64,000 nt of DNA from assembly GCF_900497805.2 (NCBI RefSeq), contig NW_020940358.1, positions 29,917,665 to 29,981,664 on the forward strand, written 5' to 3'. The translations under genes were made by a program, and so were the position numbers. A model generated the notes under the pieces. That model saw only the letters and a list, made by a program, of their open reading frames with translations. It was not told the DNA's origin and searched no databases. The DNA is from Vombatus ursinus (lineage: Eukaryota > Chordata > Mammalia > Diprotodontia > Vombatidae). The stretch's first letter is position 1. The number at the start of each line of letters is the position of its first letter. Of the stretch, positions 46,255-56,761 are shown in pieces.

Positions 46255-46480
46255 CACAGAGGGTCATAGATTTAGGACTGGAATGGACCTCAGATTTAGA
46301 GGTCCCCTAGTTCAACTGGATCTTTTTTTTTCTTTTTTTGAAATGAGGGACTAAGACCCACAGAAGCGAAGTAACTTGTTTGAGATCACAGATAGTGGGT
46401 GGCAGAGCCAGGATCTGATCCCAGATTATGATTCCACATCTGATATTTTTTTTCACTGAAATACATAGCTTCCTGTAATA
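46255..46480 (-). repeat. THER1/MIR SINE, antisense
   Basis: 'agatttaggactggaatgga', 'cccctagttcaactggatct', 'agcgaagtaacttgtttgag' and 'ggcagagccaggatctgatc'. Confidence 0.85.
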
Positions 46481-46509
46481 TTGTGTATTATTGACTGTGA
46501 TATTTATTT

Positions 46510-46672
46510 TGTTCTGCTTTTTTTTGGGGGGGGGGGTGAGGCAATCAGGGTTAAGTGACTTGCCCAGGATCACACAGCTAATAAGTGTTAAGGGTCTGAG
46601 GTCGAATTTGAACTCAAGTCCTCCTGACTCTAAGCCCCGACCTCTATCCACTGCGCCACCTAGCTGCCCCTG
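46510..46672 (-). repeat. WSINE1-type SINE, antisense
   Basis: T-run and G-run tail, 'caatcagggttaagtgactt', 'gcccaggatcacacagctaa' and the head 'gcgccacctagctgcccc'. An L2/MIR tail ('actttgcacacagtagcaga') follows at about 46700-46760. Confidence 0.92.
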
Positions 46673-46764
46673 TCTTATTCCTCTGAAACGCAAGCTCCTA
46701 AAAACTGCTGTCTAAGCCCTTCTTAGTACTTTGCACACAGTAGCAGATAATAAATGTTATTGAT

Positions 46765-47355
46765 CTTGTGTATTGACCTTGTTACCCATATTAATAACAT
46801 TAGAAACTCCCATAAATGGTTTCTTGAAAATAATGCTGTAAATTCTCTGTCTTCATTTTCATGGGTGTTTTATTGCTGCCCTCATCCTCATCCTGACCAG
46901 TTTTATACGCTGAATTTCCAGGATTGTAGAATGTCTTCATTTATTACATGGATGGAATTTTTCTGGTTTTATTTTTCAAAATAAAGTGCGACATATCAGT
47001 GTTTATAGTTTAATTTTGAGCTGGAGGGCACTCATAGTCTATATGCAATAGCTACTGTTATAGGTTATTATACATGTGTTATTACAAAATGATAGGTAAA
47101 ATATATGTAATATTAGTTTCAAAGAATCTTCAAAAATATATCAGTAAAAATAAGATAACTTATAGGTAGATAAATAAGATATCTTGGGTAGATCCTTTTT
47201 GCAGGATTTATAGAAAGACATGAATAAGAATCATACAGAATGGATCAAATGGAAAGATAATGATCTGCCTATGTACCTATGGCAATGAAAACAACTTATT
47301 GTCTTTGACCTTAAATCACCCCTTCTGCATATTTGCCTATTTCTGTTGAGGGTCT
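46765..47355. other. No gene seen
   Basis: AT-rich, unclassified. Confidence 0.4.
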
Positions 47356-47359
47356 ATTT

Positions 47360-47770
47360 CTGAGGTTTGCAACTTCAGAGCCATCCTCAATTATCCTTTC
47401 TCTCTCTCTCTTCCCCCTTATCCAAACAATGGACAAACCTCCTTGATTCTGCTTCCTCAACATCTTTTGTCATCAGACCCTGCTCTCTCCTCACACATCC
47501 CTCATCTCTCCCCTACACTATTCTATAGCTTCCTCATCGGTCTCCCCTCTTCTAGTCTCTTTCCCTTTCTAATCCACCCTCCACAGGGCTGTTAAAATAA
47601 TGTTTCTAAGCCACAGGTCCATGCATGGTACTGCCTATCTCAGGAATCCCCTGTGTCTTCTTATTTCCTCTAGGATGAAACAAATGACTCTGCTTGTCAT
47701 TTAAGGCTCCAAAGTCTGGTTCCAGCCTGCCTTCCAAAACTTACTTGACATTAATCTCCTTTATGCACTC
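47360..47770 (+). mobile_element. L2 LINE, ORF2 C-terminal region, sense
   Basis: 'catcctcaattatcctttct', 'tcctcatcggtctcccctct', 'cagggctgttaaaataatgt' and 'ggttccagcctgccttccaa'. This is the L2 reverse transcriptase end (sense of the 54 and 60 kb copies). Confidence 0.8.
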
Positions 47771-47786
47771 TATACTCAACTCATAT

Positions 47787-48580
47787 CACTTCAATGAGCC
47801 TTTATTAAGCACTTACTATAGTAAGGTACTGTGCTAGGTACTGAGGATACAATGGCAAAATAAAACAGCCCCTGCCCTCAGGGAGCTGGTATTCTAGGTG
47901 GGGATGCACAGATACATAAATACACAGTTTGCACAAAGCAAATACAAAGTTATATTTACAGAGAGCTACAACAAATAGGATGGTAGATAGAGTGTCAACC
48001 CAAAGTCAAGAAGACTCATCAGAGTTCAAATCTGGCCTCAGATACTTACTAGGAGTGTGACCCCGAGCGGGTCACTTCACCCTGTTTGCCTCAGTTTCCT
48101 CATTTCAAAATGAGCTGGAGAAGGAAATGGCAAACCATTCCAGTATCTTTGCCAGGGAAACCCCAAATAACAAATAGGGAGATCAGGAAGGGCCTTTTGG
48201 AGGAGGAGGTTCTACCTGAGTTGAGTCTTGTGAGACTCAGAGGTGAGGAGGGAGAATATTCCAGAGATGGAGGGGACAGACAGTCTTTGTAAAGAGAGGT
48301 AGGGAGGCTGGGGGGCGCAACAGTCATATTGGAGAACAGCAAATGGGGCCATTTGGTTTAAGGTTAGAGTTAGGGAGGGGGAGTGATTTGAGAGACTGGA
48401 TCTAAATGGTAAAGGGCTTTAAATGTCAAACAGAAGAGTGTGTATTTTACCTTGCGGGCAATAGGGACCCTTCAGCAGAAGCTTCTTGAGTAGGGCCATG
48501 ACTTGGTCAAATCTAGGCTTTGGGGACCGCAATTTGGCAGTTGTGTGGAGGATGGATCTCAGATGAGTGTGACTGTGAGA
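47787..48580 (-). mobile_element. L2 LINE 3' half, antisense, split by a MAR1 SINE
   Basis: 'gcctttattaagcacttact', 'tgccctcagggagctggtat', 'ggccttttggaggaggaggt', 'gtaaagggctttaaatgtca' and 'gggccatgacttggtcaaat' are in L2 antisense order on both sides of the SINE. Confidence 0.88.
47980..48168 (+). repeat. MAR1-type SINE inserted in L2, with 10-bp target duplication
   Basis: AACAAATAGG is repeated at about 47970-47979 and 48169-48178. Inside are 'caaatctggcctcagatact', 'tgagctggagaaggaaatgg' and 'ttccagtatctttgccaggg'. The 3' tail is short. Confidence 0.93.
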
Positions 48581-48699
48581 GGGACTTGCTGTGACCTGAA
48601 TGTTGCATTTCATGACCTAAATTGTGCTTTTGCACGGACTTTATGTTTTTATAAGGCTGTTTTCTGACACTGAAGTGGGCTTTCTACCTTCCGCTTTAA

Positions 48700-48912
48700 T
48701 TAAACCATTCCCCTAGGCCTGGAATAAGCTTCCTCCTCACACTTGGAATCCCAAATGTTAGCTTCTCTGGGAAGTCCTTCCCTATGCCCCTCTGTGTCCC
48801 TGCTTTCTTCCTACACCATTTGTGGAGATATTGAGTGCCCCCATAGAGTGTAAACCTTTTGACGGCAAAAATTCTTTCATTCTGTCTTTGTGTCTCCAGT
48901 ACCTAACATAAT
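48700..48912 (+). mobile_element. L2 LINE 3' end, sense
   Basis: 'cctaggcctggaataagctt', 'tgggaagtccttccctatgc', 'agagtgtaaaccttttgacg' and 'tgtgtctccagtacctaaca'. Confidence 0.85.
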
Positions 48913-48914
48913 CT

Positions 48915-49060
48915 ATTTCAGCATTTGAATTAGGGAAATTGAGTCACAGAAAAGTTAACTGACTTGTCTAAGTCACAGGACAAAGCAATTATAAAGCTGG
49001 GTTTAGAACTCAAATTTTTTCTCCCAACCTAGCATTCTTTTATTAAACTGCACTGCGTCT
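48915..49060 (-). repeat. MIR/THER SINE fragment, antisense
   Basis: 'gggaaattgagtcacagaaa', 'aagtcacaggacaaagcaat' and 'tttagaactcaaattttttc'. Confidence 0.75.
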
Positions 49061-49379
49061 TGGAAAATTGTTATTTTTTCCCCTGAGGATAGAAAAACTA
49101 TTTTTAACAGGTTACTTGACAGCCAGTTGTATCTTTAACCATAGAGGTAAAAAAAAAATATGGCATGTGTTGCTGGAGAATAATTTAATAGCATTTTGGA
49201 CTGCAATGACAAGTAGACAAAAAATGCTCACTTAAAGGAGGGTTCACATATAATAGAAATGAGTCAAGGGATGGGCTCTTTAATCAAAAAAGAAAAGAAA
49301 AAATAAATCAAACTGGGAGGCAAAACTGGGAGGAGCAACCCTCAGGGTTGCTGGCCAAAAGAGTTGGTTGTTGTGTTGG

Positions 49380-49670
49380 TCATTCTCTTAATGAGGCCTT
49401 TTCACTGAATGGGTGTTGCCTCACTCAAAGTGAGAACCTGAAAAGACCTTAGCTTAAAAGGGCCAGGGTCTTCCATTGCATCCTGAGCCTTCTCCAGTCA
49501 TCCTGATGAATATCTGGCCAATGGACCCAGATGACTCTAGAGGAGAAAGTGAGGCTGGTGACCTTGCATAGCCCTCCCTCACTCAAATCAAAGTCAATTA
49601 TAAGTCATGTCATCATCTCCCTGATGTCGAGGTCCTCTTCAAGAACAAAGGACAAACACAACAACAACAA
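49380..49670 (+). repeat. Unclassified CAA-tailed repeat, best copy (copy 4)
   Basis: 'tgaatgggtgttgcctcact', 'ttagcttaaaagggccaggg', 'gagccttctccagtcatcct', 'gaggagaaagtgaggctggt' and 'aagtcatgtcatcatctccc', then 'ctcttcaagaacaaaggac' and an (ACA)n tail. The tail gives the orientation of the family. Confidence 0.75.
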
Positions 49671-49849
49671 CAATGTATAATAATAACGATAATAATAGAC
49701 ATATAGTGTTTTAAGATTTTAAAAAACAAAACATTATCTTATTTGATATTTATATATTGGTATTTTATATCCAGAGATATCAAATTTCTGGGTTCCAGTG
49801 ACATTTATTGGGTGTTTTGTTACCATTTGAGAGTCCTTGATAGAATTTT

Positions 49850-50270
49850 TCTGTGCAGCCTTTCATTCATTTATTAAAGGCAAGACACTGTGAAGGCCCT
49901 GGAGGTAAAAATAGTAAACAAAACAAAACAAAAAAAAACTATCCCCAAGGGGCAGCTAGGTGGTGCAGTGGATAGAGCATGGGCCCTGAAGTCAGGAGGA
50001 CCTGAGTTCAAATCCAGCCTCAGACAAAACACTGGACACTTACTAGCTGTGTGACCCTGGGCAAGTCACTTAACCCCAATTGCCCAAAAAATAAAAAATA
50101 AAAAAATTAAAAGGCGATATCAAGAAAATGTTTAAAAAAAAAACAATTATTCCTGCCCTTAAAGAGTTTACCTTTCATTAGGGAGAATCCAATATATGTG
50201 AGCGTAACTATTGTATAAGGTAGGGTATAATGGGGACAAAGGAGAGAGCCAGGGAAAATGTTGCAGAAAA
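49850..50270 (-). mobile_element. L2 LINE tail region, antisense, split by a WSINE1
   Basis: 'gacactgtgaaggccctgga' at left, and 'acaattattcctgcccttaa' then 'gagtttacctttcattaggg' at right. The SINE sits between A-rich flanks. Confidence 0.8.
49949..50110 (+). repeat. WSINE1-type SINE, full length, sense, with poly-A tail
   Basis: The best model of the family here: 'ggggcagctaggtggtgcag', 'cctgaagtcaggaggacctg', 'gttcaaatccagcctcagac', 'actagctgtgtgaccctggg', 'aagtcacttaaccccaattg', then A-rich tail. It ends at 'aattgcc' without an RTE-like tail. Confidence 0.97.
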
Positions 50271-50534
50271 ATTTCAGCATTGGGGGTTCATGACACTCCT
50301 ATTGATTTCAAATTGATAAGAGGGCTTGAAAAGTATCTCTTTTACTCGTTTGGCAAAAAAAAAACAATTCACTTCCAAAGGGTTAAGACCTGGAACATGA
50401 AGTCAGAGCCAAAATAACTTATTGAGGCTGAGTTTCAAGTTTGTCAACAATAGAAATGTTGATGTGACCTAGAAACATGAAGTCCTTACTTACAGGAATA
50501 GGAAAGAAAGGAATGTTAGGGCTAAGGTGGTTTT

Positions 50535-50625
50535 TTTTTCCCCTTTTCTTTTTATCCTCTGTACTGAGAACAGTGCTTGTCACACAGTATATGCTTAATA
50601 AATACTTGTTGACTGACTGAATCAG
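50535..50625 (+). mobile_element. L2 LINE tail, sense
   Basis: 'cagtgcttgtcacacagtat' and 'atgcttaataaatacttgtt', then 'gactgactgaatc'. Confidence 0.85.
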
Positions 50626-50729
50626 GTTCTTTGCTTAACAGTTCACTTATGAGATTTTAAAAACAAATTACTTTAAAATTCCATCTTCATGTAGCCTTTC
50701 CCCTCAGAGTTGTAAAGTCAGAAAAATTG

Positions 50730-51090
50730 GTTAAATAAGCATTTACAAGTGACTTCTATGGGCATAGCACTATAATAGGCACTGGGGATTCAGAGACCAA
50801 TACTAAGTCTCTGTCCTCAAGGAGCTTGCAGTTGAATAGGGGGACTATGGCATGTACAGAAATAAGTTTGATACAAAGTAGAATGGGATAAGGGCAAAGG
50901 AGATATTCAGAAAAACTGCCCCAAGAAAATTTGAGGAGCTAGAGGTAACGTTCAGCTGAGAATCCAGAGAAGGTTTCATGGAGGAATTACCACTTGAGAT
51001 TAGCCTTGAAGGAAGAGAAAGAGTTCTAGGCATGGTGGATAGCCTGCAGGAATATGATTGAAGAGTGCAGGATGAGATCAAGGAACAACC
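50730..51090 (-). mobile_element. L2 LINE 3' half, antisense
   Basis: 'gcatttacaagtgacttcta', 'taggcactggggattcagag', 'ctgtcctcaaggagcttgca', 'agaaggtttcatggaggaat' and 'gagttctaggcatggtggat'. Confidence 0.9.
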
Positions 51091-51124
51091 CTCTGGAAAC
51101 TTAATAATTAATGTCCTTTTTCTT

Positions 51125-51310
51125 ATCCCTTCAATAAATCAGTAAACAGACACCAAATATCTACTATGTGCAAGGTACTTCTGTGGGTGATACAAAGAAG
51201 TATGACATAACTCCTGTTGTCAAGGAATTTGAGATCTAATTAGAAAGATGAGACAAATACTCAAAGGGCTAAATAACATACTAAAGCAAAAATATAAGAA
51301 TTGTCATAAA
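51125..51310 (-). mobile_element. L2 LINE tail, antisense
   Basis: 'atatctactatgtgcaaggt', 'actcctgttgtcaaggaatt' and 'aattagaaagatgagacaaa'. A second L2 end right after the previous one, in the same direction. Confidence 0.85.
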
Positions 51311-51524
51311 GCAAAGATAAGCTCATCAAATTAGTGATTTTATCTCCTGTCTTAATTTACCCTCAATCTATGGGACACATTATTTCACTTTAAAAGACAT
51401 GTTTAAAATGCTCTCAGGTGATTAAATATACCTTACTCTTTTTTTTTCTCTCCCAGTGTATGCAGCTCAAAGCAGTGCTGGGAAAGGTAGAAGGCTTCAG
51501 GGCTGCATAATAATGTAATGCTAG

Positions 51525-51930
51525 AACCAGAATCATCCAAGTGTCTGGGTGGAAAAGAACTTAGAGATCATTGTCAGCTTCCTCTTTTATTTTATTTTTT
51601 AAATAGTATTTTATTTTTTTCCAATTATATGTAAAGATAATTTTTAACATTCATTTAAAAAAAAGTTTGAGTTCCAAATTTTTCTCCCTACCCCTTCTTC
51701 TCCCCTCTCCCTAAGAGAATTTGATATAGGTTTTATATGTATAATCATGTAAAACATATTTCCATATTAGTCATGTTGTGAACAGCTTTCTCATTGTAGA
51801 GCTTAACAATTTAGAGAGGTTAAGAGATTTGCTTAGAGCCGTGTAGCTAAAAAGTGACAGAATTGGCACTCAAACCCAGGGGTGGTTTCCTGACTCCAAG
51901 TAAGTTGCAGTACTCTCTTACTGAACTGAG
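51525..51930 (-). repeat. THER/MIR SINE, antisense, split by an L1 3' end
   Basis: Left part 51525-51590 ('ggaaaagaacttagagatca') and right part 51795-51930 ('agaggttaagagatttgctt', 'gacagaattggcactcaaac'). The L1 3' UTR fragment (51595-51785, - strand, 'catgtaaaacatatttccat') interrupts it. Confidence 0.75.
51595..51785 (-). mobile_element. L1 LINE 3' UTR fragment, antisense, inside the THER SINE
   Basis: 'ttttccaattatatgtaaag', 'aacattcatttaaaaaaaag', 'gagaatttgatataggtttt' and 'atattagtcatgttgtgaac'. Same subfamily as the copy at 62.2 kb. Confidence 0.85.
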
Positions 51931-52079
51931 TGCATCTGTAAAATAGCTCCTTTTTGAAACTTTTGCTTGGGGCTAAGAATTATAAATCAGAATGCTACTG
52001 GTAATGCTGCTGATGGTCCTGTGGGTGCTTATAAGGGGACATATTTCACATGCCACATAATAGATGCCATGGGTTATTA

Positions 52080-52570
52080 TAACAGTTAAATTAAGATAAA
52101 TTGAGACACAAAGTCCCAAGCATGATCAATTTATTAAAAAACATGAATTTACCAATAAATAACATCTCAGCTTTCTCAGCCAAGCTAAGATCCCAAGTGA
52201 GGGGGACAGCTCCCTTTTGTAGTTTTGGAAAGTGCAGAACAAAGAACAGGACCTCATAGGCAGGGAACAAGTTACAATTGAGTAAAAGAGCTCAGCGTCA
52301 TGAATGACAAAATCAATATGATTGGTTACAGAGCTGAGATGCGGGGGACAATATGATTGGTTGGAAATTGAGAATGAATGGCTAGCTACAGCCCCCTCCT
52401 TCCCTCCTGTGACTAAGAAATGTTCATTGTTTGTGTTCACTTGTAAGGTTAGAGATAGTGGACCAGATTTCCTTGGGTAGCAAACCAGATATCCTCAAAA
52501 GATAGCTTGGTGGTATAAAGATACTAGGACCAGACTCCCTAGTGTCCACCCTCCTTCCTCAAGGATAGCA
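52080..52570 (-). mobile_element. Probable solo LTR of an endogenous retrovirus, antisense
   Basis: On the - strand the block reads like an LTR. It has two CCAAT boxes in near-repeated context (AACCAATCATATTG twice, about 52310-52360), an A/T-rich TATA-like stretch near 52212, then AATAAA-type words near 52130-52160, ending about 52080. No internal viral region is seen next to it. Family not named; the fossil is non-coding. Confidence 0.5.
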
Positions 52571-52955
52571 GATTTTAGGCAAGAATAAAATAGCAATTAA
52601 CAAGAGAACTGGATTTCTAAACTTAACTCATTACAGGGCAGCTGAATTTCTGAATTAAGTTCAGAGATAAAGAACCATGACTTAGGCAGTTAGAGGACAA
52701 AATCAATTAACTGTAAATAGAATCAATAAAAATGATATGGAATCAATCTGATAATTTCATTATCATAATTCTGGCTCTAACATTGGAAACCCTCAAGTCC
52801 AGCCTAATGTGTGCAGGTCTCTAGTGTTTTTAAAATGTTTTAGGCCAGACTTACTGCTCAACCTCTTATTCTATAGTAAGATAAAATTAACCTAAAAACC
52901 AAAGGATGGTTAGGGTTCAAATAGGAAGAGAGAAGGAAATTAGAATTCTAGGATG
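52571..52955. other. No gene seen
   Basis: Unclassified sequence between the LTR-like block and L2. Confidence 0.4.
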
Positions 52956-52959
52956 AGTG

Positions 52960-53860
52960 GTAATATCTATGCCGTGTTCATGGAATCATCTTGGCTACAT
53001 AAAAGAGTAATGGGAAAGAAGTCTAAAGAGATTGATTGGCATCGTATTACGAAGGGCCTTGAGTGTATGATGTTTTGACTTTATCCTGCAAGCTACTGGG
53101 GAGCCACTGAATGCTTCAGATATGATGAAAGCAGTGTTTTAAGATTAATCTTACTGCATAATGAAAGATGGGTCGGTGGAAAGAAAGACTAGACGCAGAA
53201 ACAGGTGGGAAGACAGGGCAAGACTTCAGGTAAATTATTGAGAACCAGTGTCAGTATTAATAATAGAAATGAGAAGGAAGGAATTAAAAAATAATGAACA
53301 AGAGCTAAAGACAGATTGGATATTAGGAGAAGGGGGAAACAAAGATGACCCCAAAGTTTTGAGATTGGCTTATTGAACTTTTGACAAAAACAGGGACATG
53401 AACTACAGGAGGCAATTTTGGAGGGAGCTGGACGGATAACTTTGGTTTTAGGCAATGTTGAGTTTGAGATGGTGGCAAAACATTTAAGTGAAATATGTAA
53501 TAAGATGATGAAGATGTATTGTGAAACTGGAACTTGGGAGAAGGATAAAGGTTGGGGTTAAAGATATTGGAGTCATTTACACATGGATGATATTTGAAGT
53601 AGTGGGAATAGAGAAATTCTCTGAAGGAGAAAGTGCAGAGAGTTAAGAACTGAACCTTGTTAGGGAAGGTAGAAGGAAGAAGAGTTAGGAGTAATAGGTA
53701 GAAATAAGAAGAAAACTTGAATGTTACAGAGTCAAGAAAGTGGAGGATAGTCAATAGCATCACATGCTACAAAGATGTCAGTGATTGAGAACTGAGAAAA
53801 GACCATTGAACATGACATTGAGGAAGTTATTCCTGATTTTTGAGAGTACAGTTTTAGTAG
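52960..53860 (-). mobile_element. L2 LINE, reverse transcriptase palm-to-thumb region, antisense
   Basis: In antisense L2 order: 'gggccttgagtgtatgatgt', 'tactggggagccactgaatg', 'aaaacatttaagtgaaatat', 'ggagtcatttacacatggat' and 'ctacaaagatgtcagtgatt'. One of two L2 copies arranged head to tail. Confidence 0.82.
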
Positions 53861-53934
53861 ACGGTTGGTCATTGGATCATAGGACTTTTAGAGGTCACCT
53901 AAACCAATCCCCTCCTTTAATGACCCTAGGTCAT

Positions 53935-54230
53935 AAGTCAGTCAACAAACATTTATCAAGTGCCTCCTTTATGCAGAGGTGTTATGCTAAGTGCTGGGGA
54001 TACAAAAAAAGGGCAAAAACCAGTCCCTATTCTAAAGGAGCACACGGTCTAATGGGTGAGGCAACATGAGCATTACTACATACCAATAGATATATTCAGG
54101 AAAAATTTGGGGTAATTTCAGATGGGAAGTACTAAGATTAAGGAGGACTAGGAAGGTCTATTTTGTAGAAGGAGAGACCTTAAATGAGAATTTGAAGGAA
54201 TCCAAAGAAGCCAGGAGGTGAAGATGAAGG

Positions 54231-54291
<61 letters not shown>

Positions 54292-55060
54292 TGAGAGTAA
54301 GAGTTCTAGGTATGGAGGACAGCCAGGGAAAATGCTTAGGATTGGAATGTTGTGTGTAAGGAATAACGAGGAGCCTGTTGTCACAGGATCGAAGAGTACA
54401 TGGAGGGGAGTAGGGTATAAGAAGCCTGGAAAGGTAGGAAGGGACCAGGTTATGAAGGGCTTTAAAAGTCAAAGAAAGGATTTCCTATTCGATCCTGGAG
54501 GTAATAGGGAACCACTGGAATTTATTCAGTAGCGTGTATGTTTGTGACGTTGTTAGACCTGTGCTTAGGGAAGGTCGATTTGATGGCCAGGCGGAAGATG
54601 GATTGGAGGAGGTGGGGGAGGGACTTGAAACTAAGACACCAACCACTAGGCTCCTTCAGTGGCCATGAGGGCCTACTCTGTGGTGGTGGCAATGTCAGAG
54701 GAGGGGGCACATATGAGATGGGATATTGTGAAGGAAGAAGCAGCAGAACTTTAAAACAGATGCGGGAGTGAAAGAGAGTGAGGAGTTGAGGATGGCATGT
54801 AAATTTTGAGTCTCGGTGACTGAGAGGATGGTGGTATCCTCAAATACAAGGGAAGTTAGGAAGAGGGGAGGCTTTGGGGAGGAAAGATAATAGAATTCTG
54901 TCTTGGACATGTTGGATTTAAGATGTGTGCAGGTTATCCAGCTCGATAAGTACAATGGGCAATTCGAAATTAAAGGTTTGAGGGCAGGAAAAAGATCTCT
55001 TGGAGTCTACTGTGTTTCTTTAGAAGTACAGAGAGATACAGCTGTAAGTGTTCTGAGCTA
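53935..55060 (-). mobile_element. L2 LINE 3' end to reverse transcriptase region, antisense
   Basis: 'catttatcaagtgcctcctt', 'aagtgctggggatacaaaaa', 'gttctaggtatggaggacag', 'ttatgaagggctttaaaagt' and 'tgtcttggacatgttggatt'. On the - strand, 54158-54472 keeps 'MTFKALHNLVPSYLSRLLIP', the conserved L2 thumb block. A (GA)n tract lies at about 54233-54282. Confidence 0.92.
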
Positions 55061-55119
55061 CTTGGATAGTGAATACCCTATACATCCCCAAACCAAAAGT
55101 AATTCTTAGGCAATTCTGG

Positions 55120-55250
55120 GAAGCAGAGCGAAAGCTTGATAAGGAGTGAGGAGACTTGCATTTTGTTCCTGGCTCTTCCATTAACTTGCTGTGCAGGGAA
55201 GTCACTTAGCCTCACCGTGTTTCCATTTCTATATCTTCAAAACTGTGATA
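55120..55250 (+). repeat. MIR SINE fragment, sense
   Basis: 'ttgttcctggctcttccatt', 'cagggaagtcacttagcctc' and 'gtttccatttctatatcttc'. Confidence 0.75.
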
Positions 55251-55437
55251 ATTTATCATTTTGTATTATGAGCTCACTGGATGGAAGGCATAGGTTTCCT
55301 TAATTCTGCTCTCCCCTGAAGGGCAGCAAAAGTCTGCTGATGGCTTTGGGCAGTCCAAAATTTGAGTTCTGTGGAGCAAAAGATAGGCCTTCTTTTTTTT
55401 AGGCCTTTTCCATATGAATCACAAAATATATATTCTT

Positions 55438-55630
55438 TCAATTCAATGATCATTTATTAAGTGCCTGTTACGTGTGATTTACTGTGTACTAGACTCTGAG
55501 GATACAAAGACTAACCAGAAAATAAATTTTTGCCCCCAAGAAGCTTACATTCTACAGGAGGGATACAACATGCATACAGATAAGTAAATACAAGGTAATT
55601 TGAGGAGGGAGACAGCACCAAGTTCTAGGT
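55438..55630 (-). mobile_element. L2 LINE tail, antisense
   Basis: 'atcatttattaagtgcctgt', 'gactctgaggatacaaagac' and 'aagcttacattctacaggag'. A (TCC/TTC)n stretch follows at 55640-55695. Confidence 0.88.
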
Positions 55631-55699
55631 TAGAGCTGCTGCATCTTCTTCTTCTTCCTCTTCCTTCTCCTCCTCCTCCTCCTCCTTCTTTTTCTTTTT

Positions 55700-55828
55700 T
55701 GAAAGCAATGGGGTTAAGTGACTTGCCCAGGGTCACACAGCTAGTAAGTGACTGAGGCCAGATTTGTACTCAGGCCCTCCTGACTCTAGGGCTGGTGCTC
55801 TATCCACTGTGCCACCCAGCTGCCCCTA
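55700..55828 (-). repeat. WSINE1-type SINE, antisense
   Basis: 'gcaatggggttaagtgactt', 'gcccagggtcacacagctag', 'actcaggccctcctgactct' and the head 'gccacccagctgcccc'. Its tail is replaced by the CT-rich stretch at left. Confidence 0.92.
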
Positions 55829-55829
55829 A

Positions 55830-56040
55830 AGCTTCTTAATCTTTTTATGTCATGCACACTTTGGTATTCTAGTAACGTCTAGTAAAGAACCTCTTCTCAG
55901 AATGGTTTTTTAAAAAATAATTGAAGGAAATGCTGAATTTTACTTAAAGGTTAATAAAAATAAAGATGTTAAATTTTCCCATCTTAAAAAGTTGAATTCA
56001 TTTAAACAGTGCGAATACTCTTAGAAAATAATTGATGGGG
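55830..56040. mobile_element. hAT MITE, diverged
   Basis: 'gcttcttaatctttttatgt', 'gtctagtaaagaacctcttc' and 'tcagaatggttttttaaaaa' match the left part of the 20.3 kb family. Confidence 0.55.
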
Positions 56041-56760
56041 ATTAGCTGACTAGGAAGCTATATCCTTGATATGTTTTAGGTAGTATCAAGGATTTCTTGT
56101 GCTCTAATGGTAGCTACTTTTTGATATATTTATTCATTCAACAAGATTTTTTATTTAGCATAAATTTGTAGTGGGCTAGGTCTGCAGAGTTCTATGACTT
56201 CTCTAAATAAGCTGCAGCCAGGGGCTGTAAACAAATGTTCTTTACTCTGGACTCGTGTTACTTATTGTCTATGGAAGAGTTTACCAGCCCCTGGGACTCA
56301 GGACAGCCTGAGTTTCAGGGATATATTTAGATAAATAAGATCTGGAACATCCCACTCCTTGTCTTCAAGAGAGATTGAAATTTCCATCTTTGGGTGGAGC
56401 AGGAGGAGGCCTGTGGCTGGGTGTTCACTCCTCCACTTGCCTGTGTCCAAAAGGAGTATTGGGCTAGAATTATGGCAGTTTCTTCCATATACGCTCTTTG
56501 CAGTATGGAGGTGTGATGCACTTTTTAAGCGTTCAAGATAAAAGTCATGCTCTCTGATCTTTTTGTGTAGAAAGTAGCCCCATCTCAGACTGGGAAGGTA
56601 ATAACTTCATTTCTACCAGTTCAGATTTTTTTCGACAAATACTTATTACAAAAACAACAACAAAAACAAAAAAAGCCTATCTGCTTACAGATAGTAAGCA
56701 AACATTTTTATCCAATCAAACAGTAAAACAGAAATCAGGGAGGTAATACAGATTAATTTA
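56041..56760. other. No gene seen
   Basis: Unclassified. A short L2-like antisense scrap is near 56130-56190. Confidence 0.4.
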
Positions 56761-56761
56761 G

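Noticed and set aside
49949-50110. Possible tRNA gene
   Set aside because: The tRNA-like head with its 'gttcaaatcc' B-box is that of a SINE with poly-A tail; the same holds for the other SINE heads here.
53323-53763. 146-codon - strand frame
   Set aside because: Falls within an antisense L2 reverse transcriptase region; it is a LINE remnant, not a host gene.
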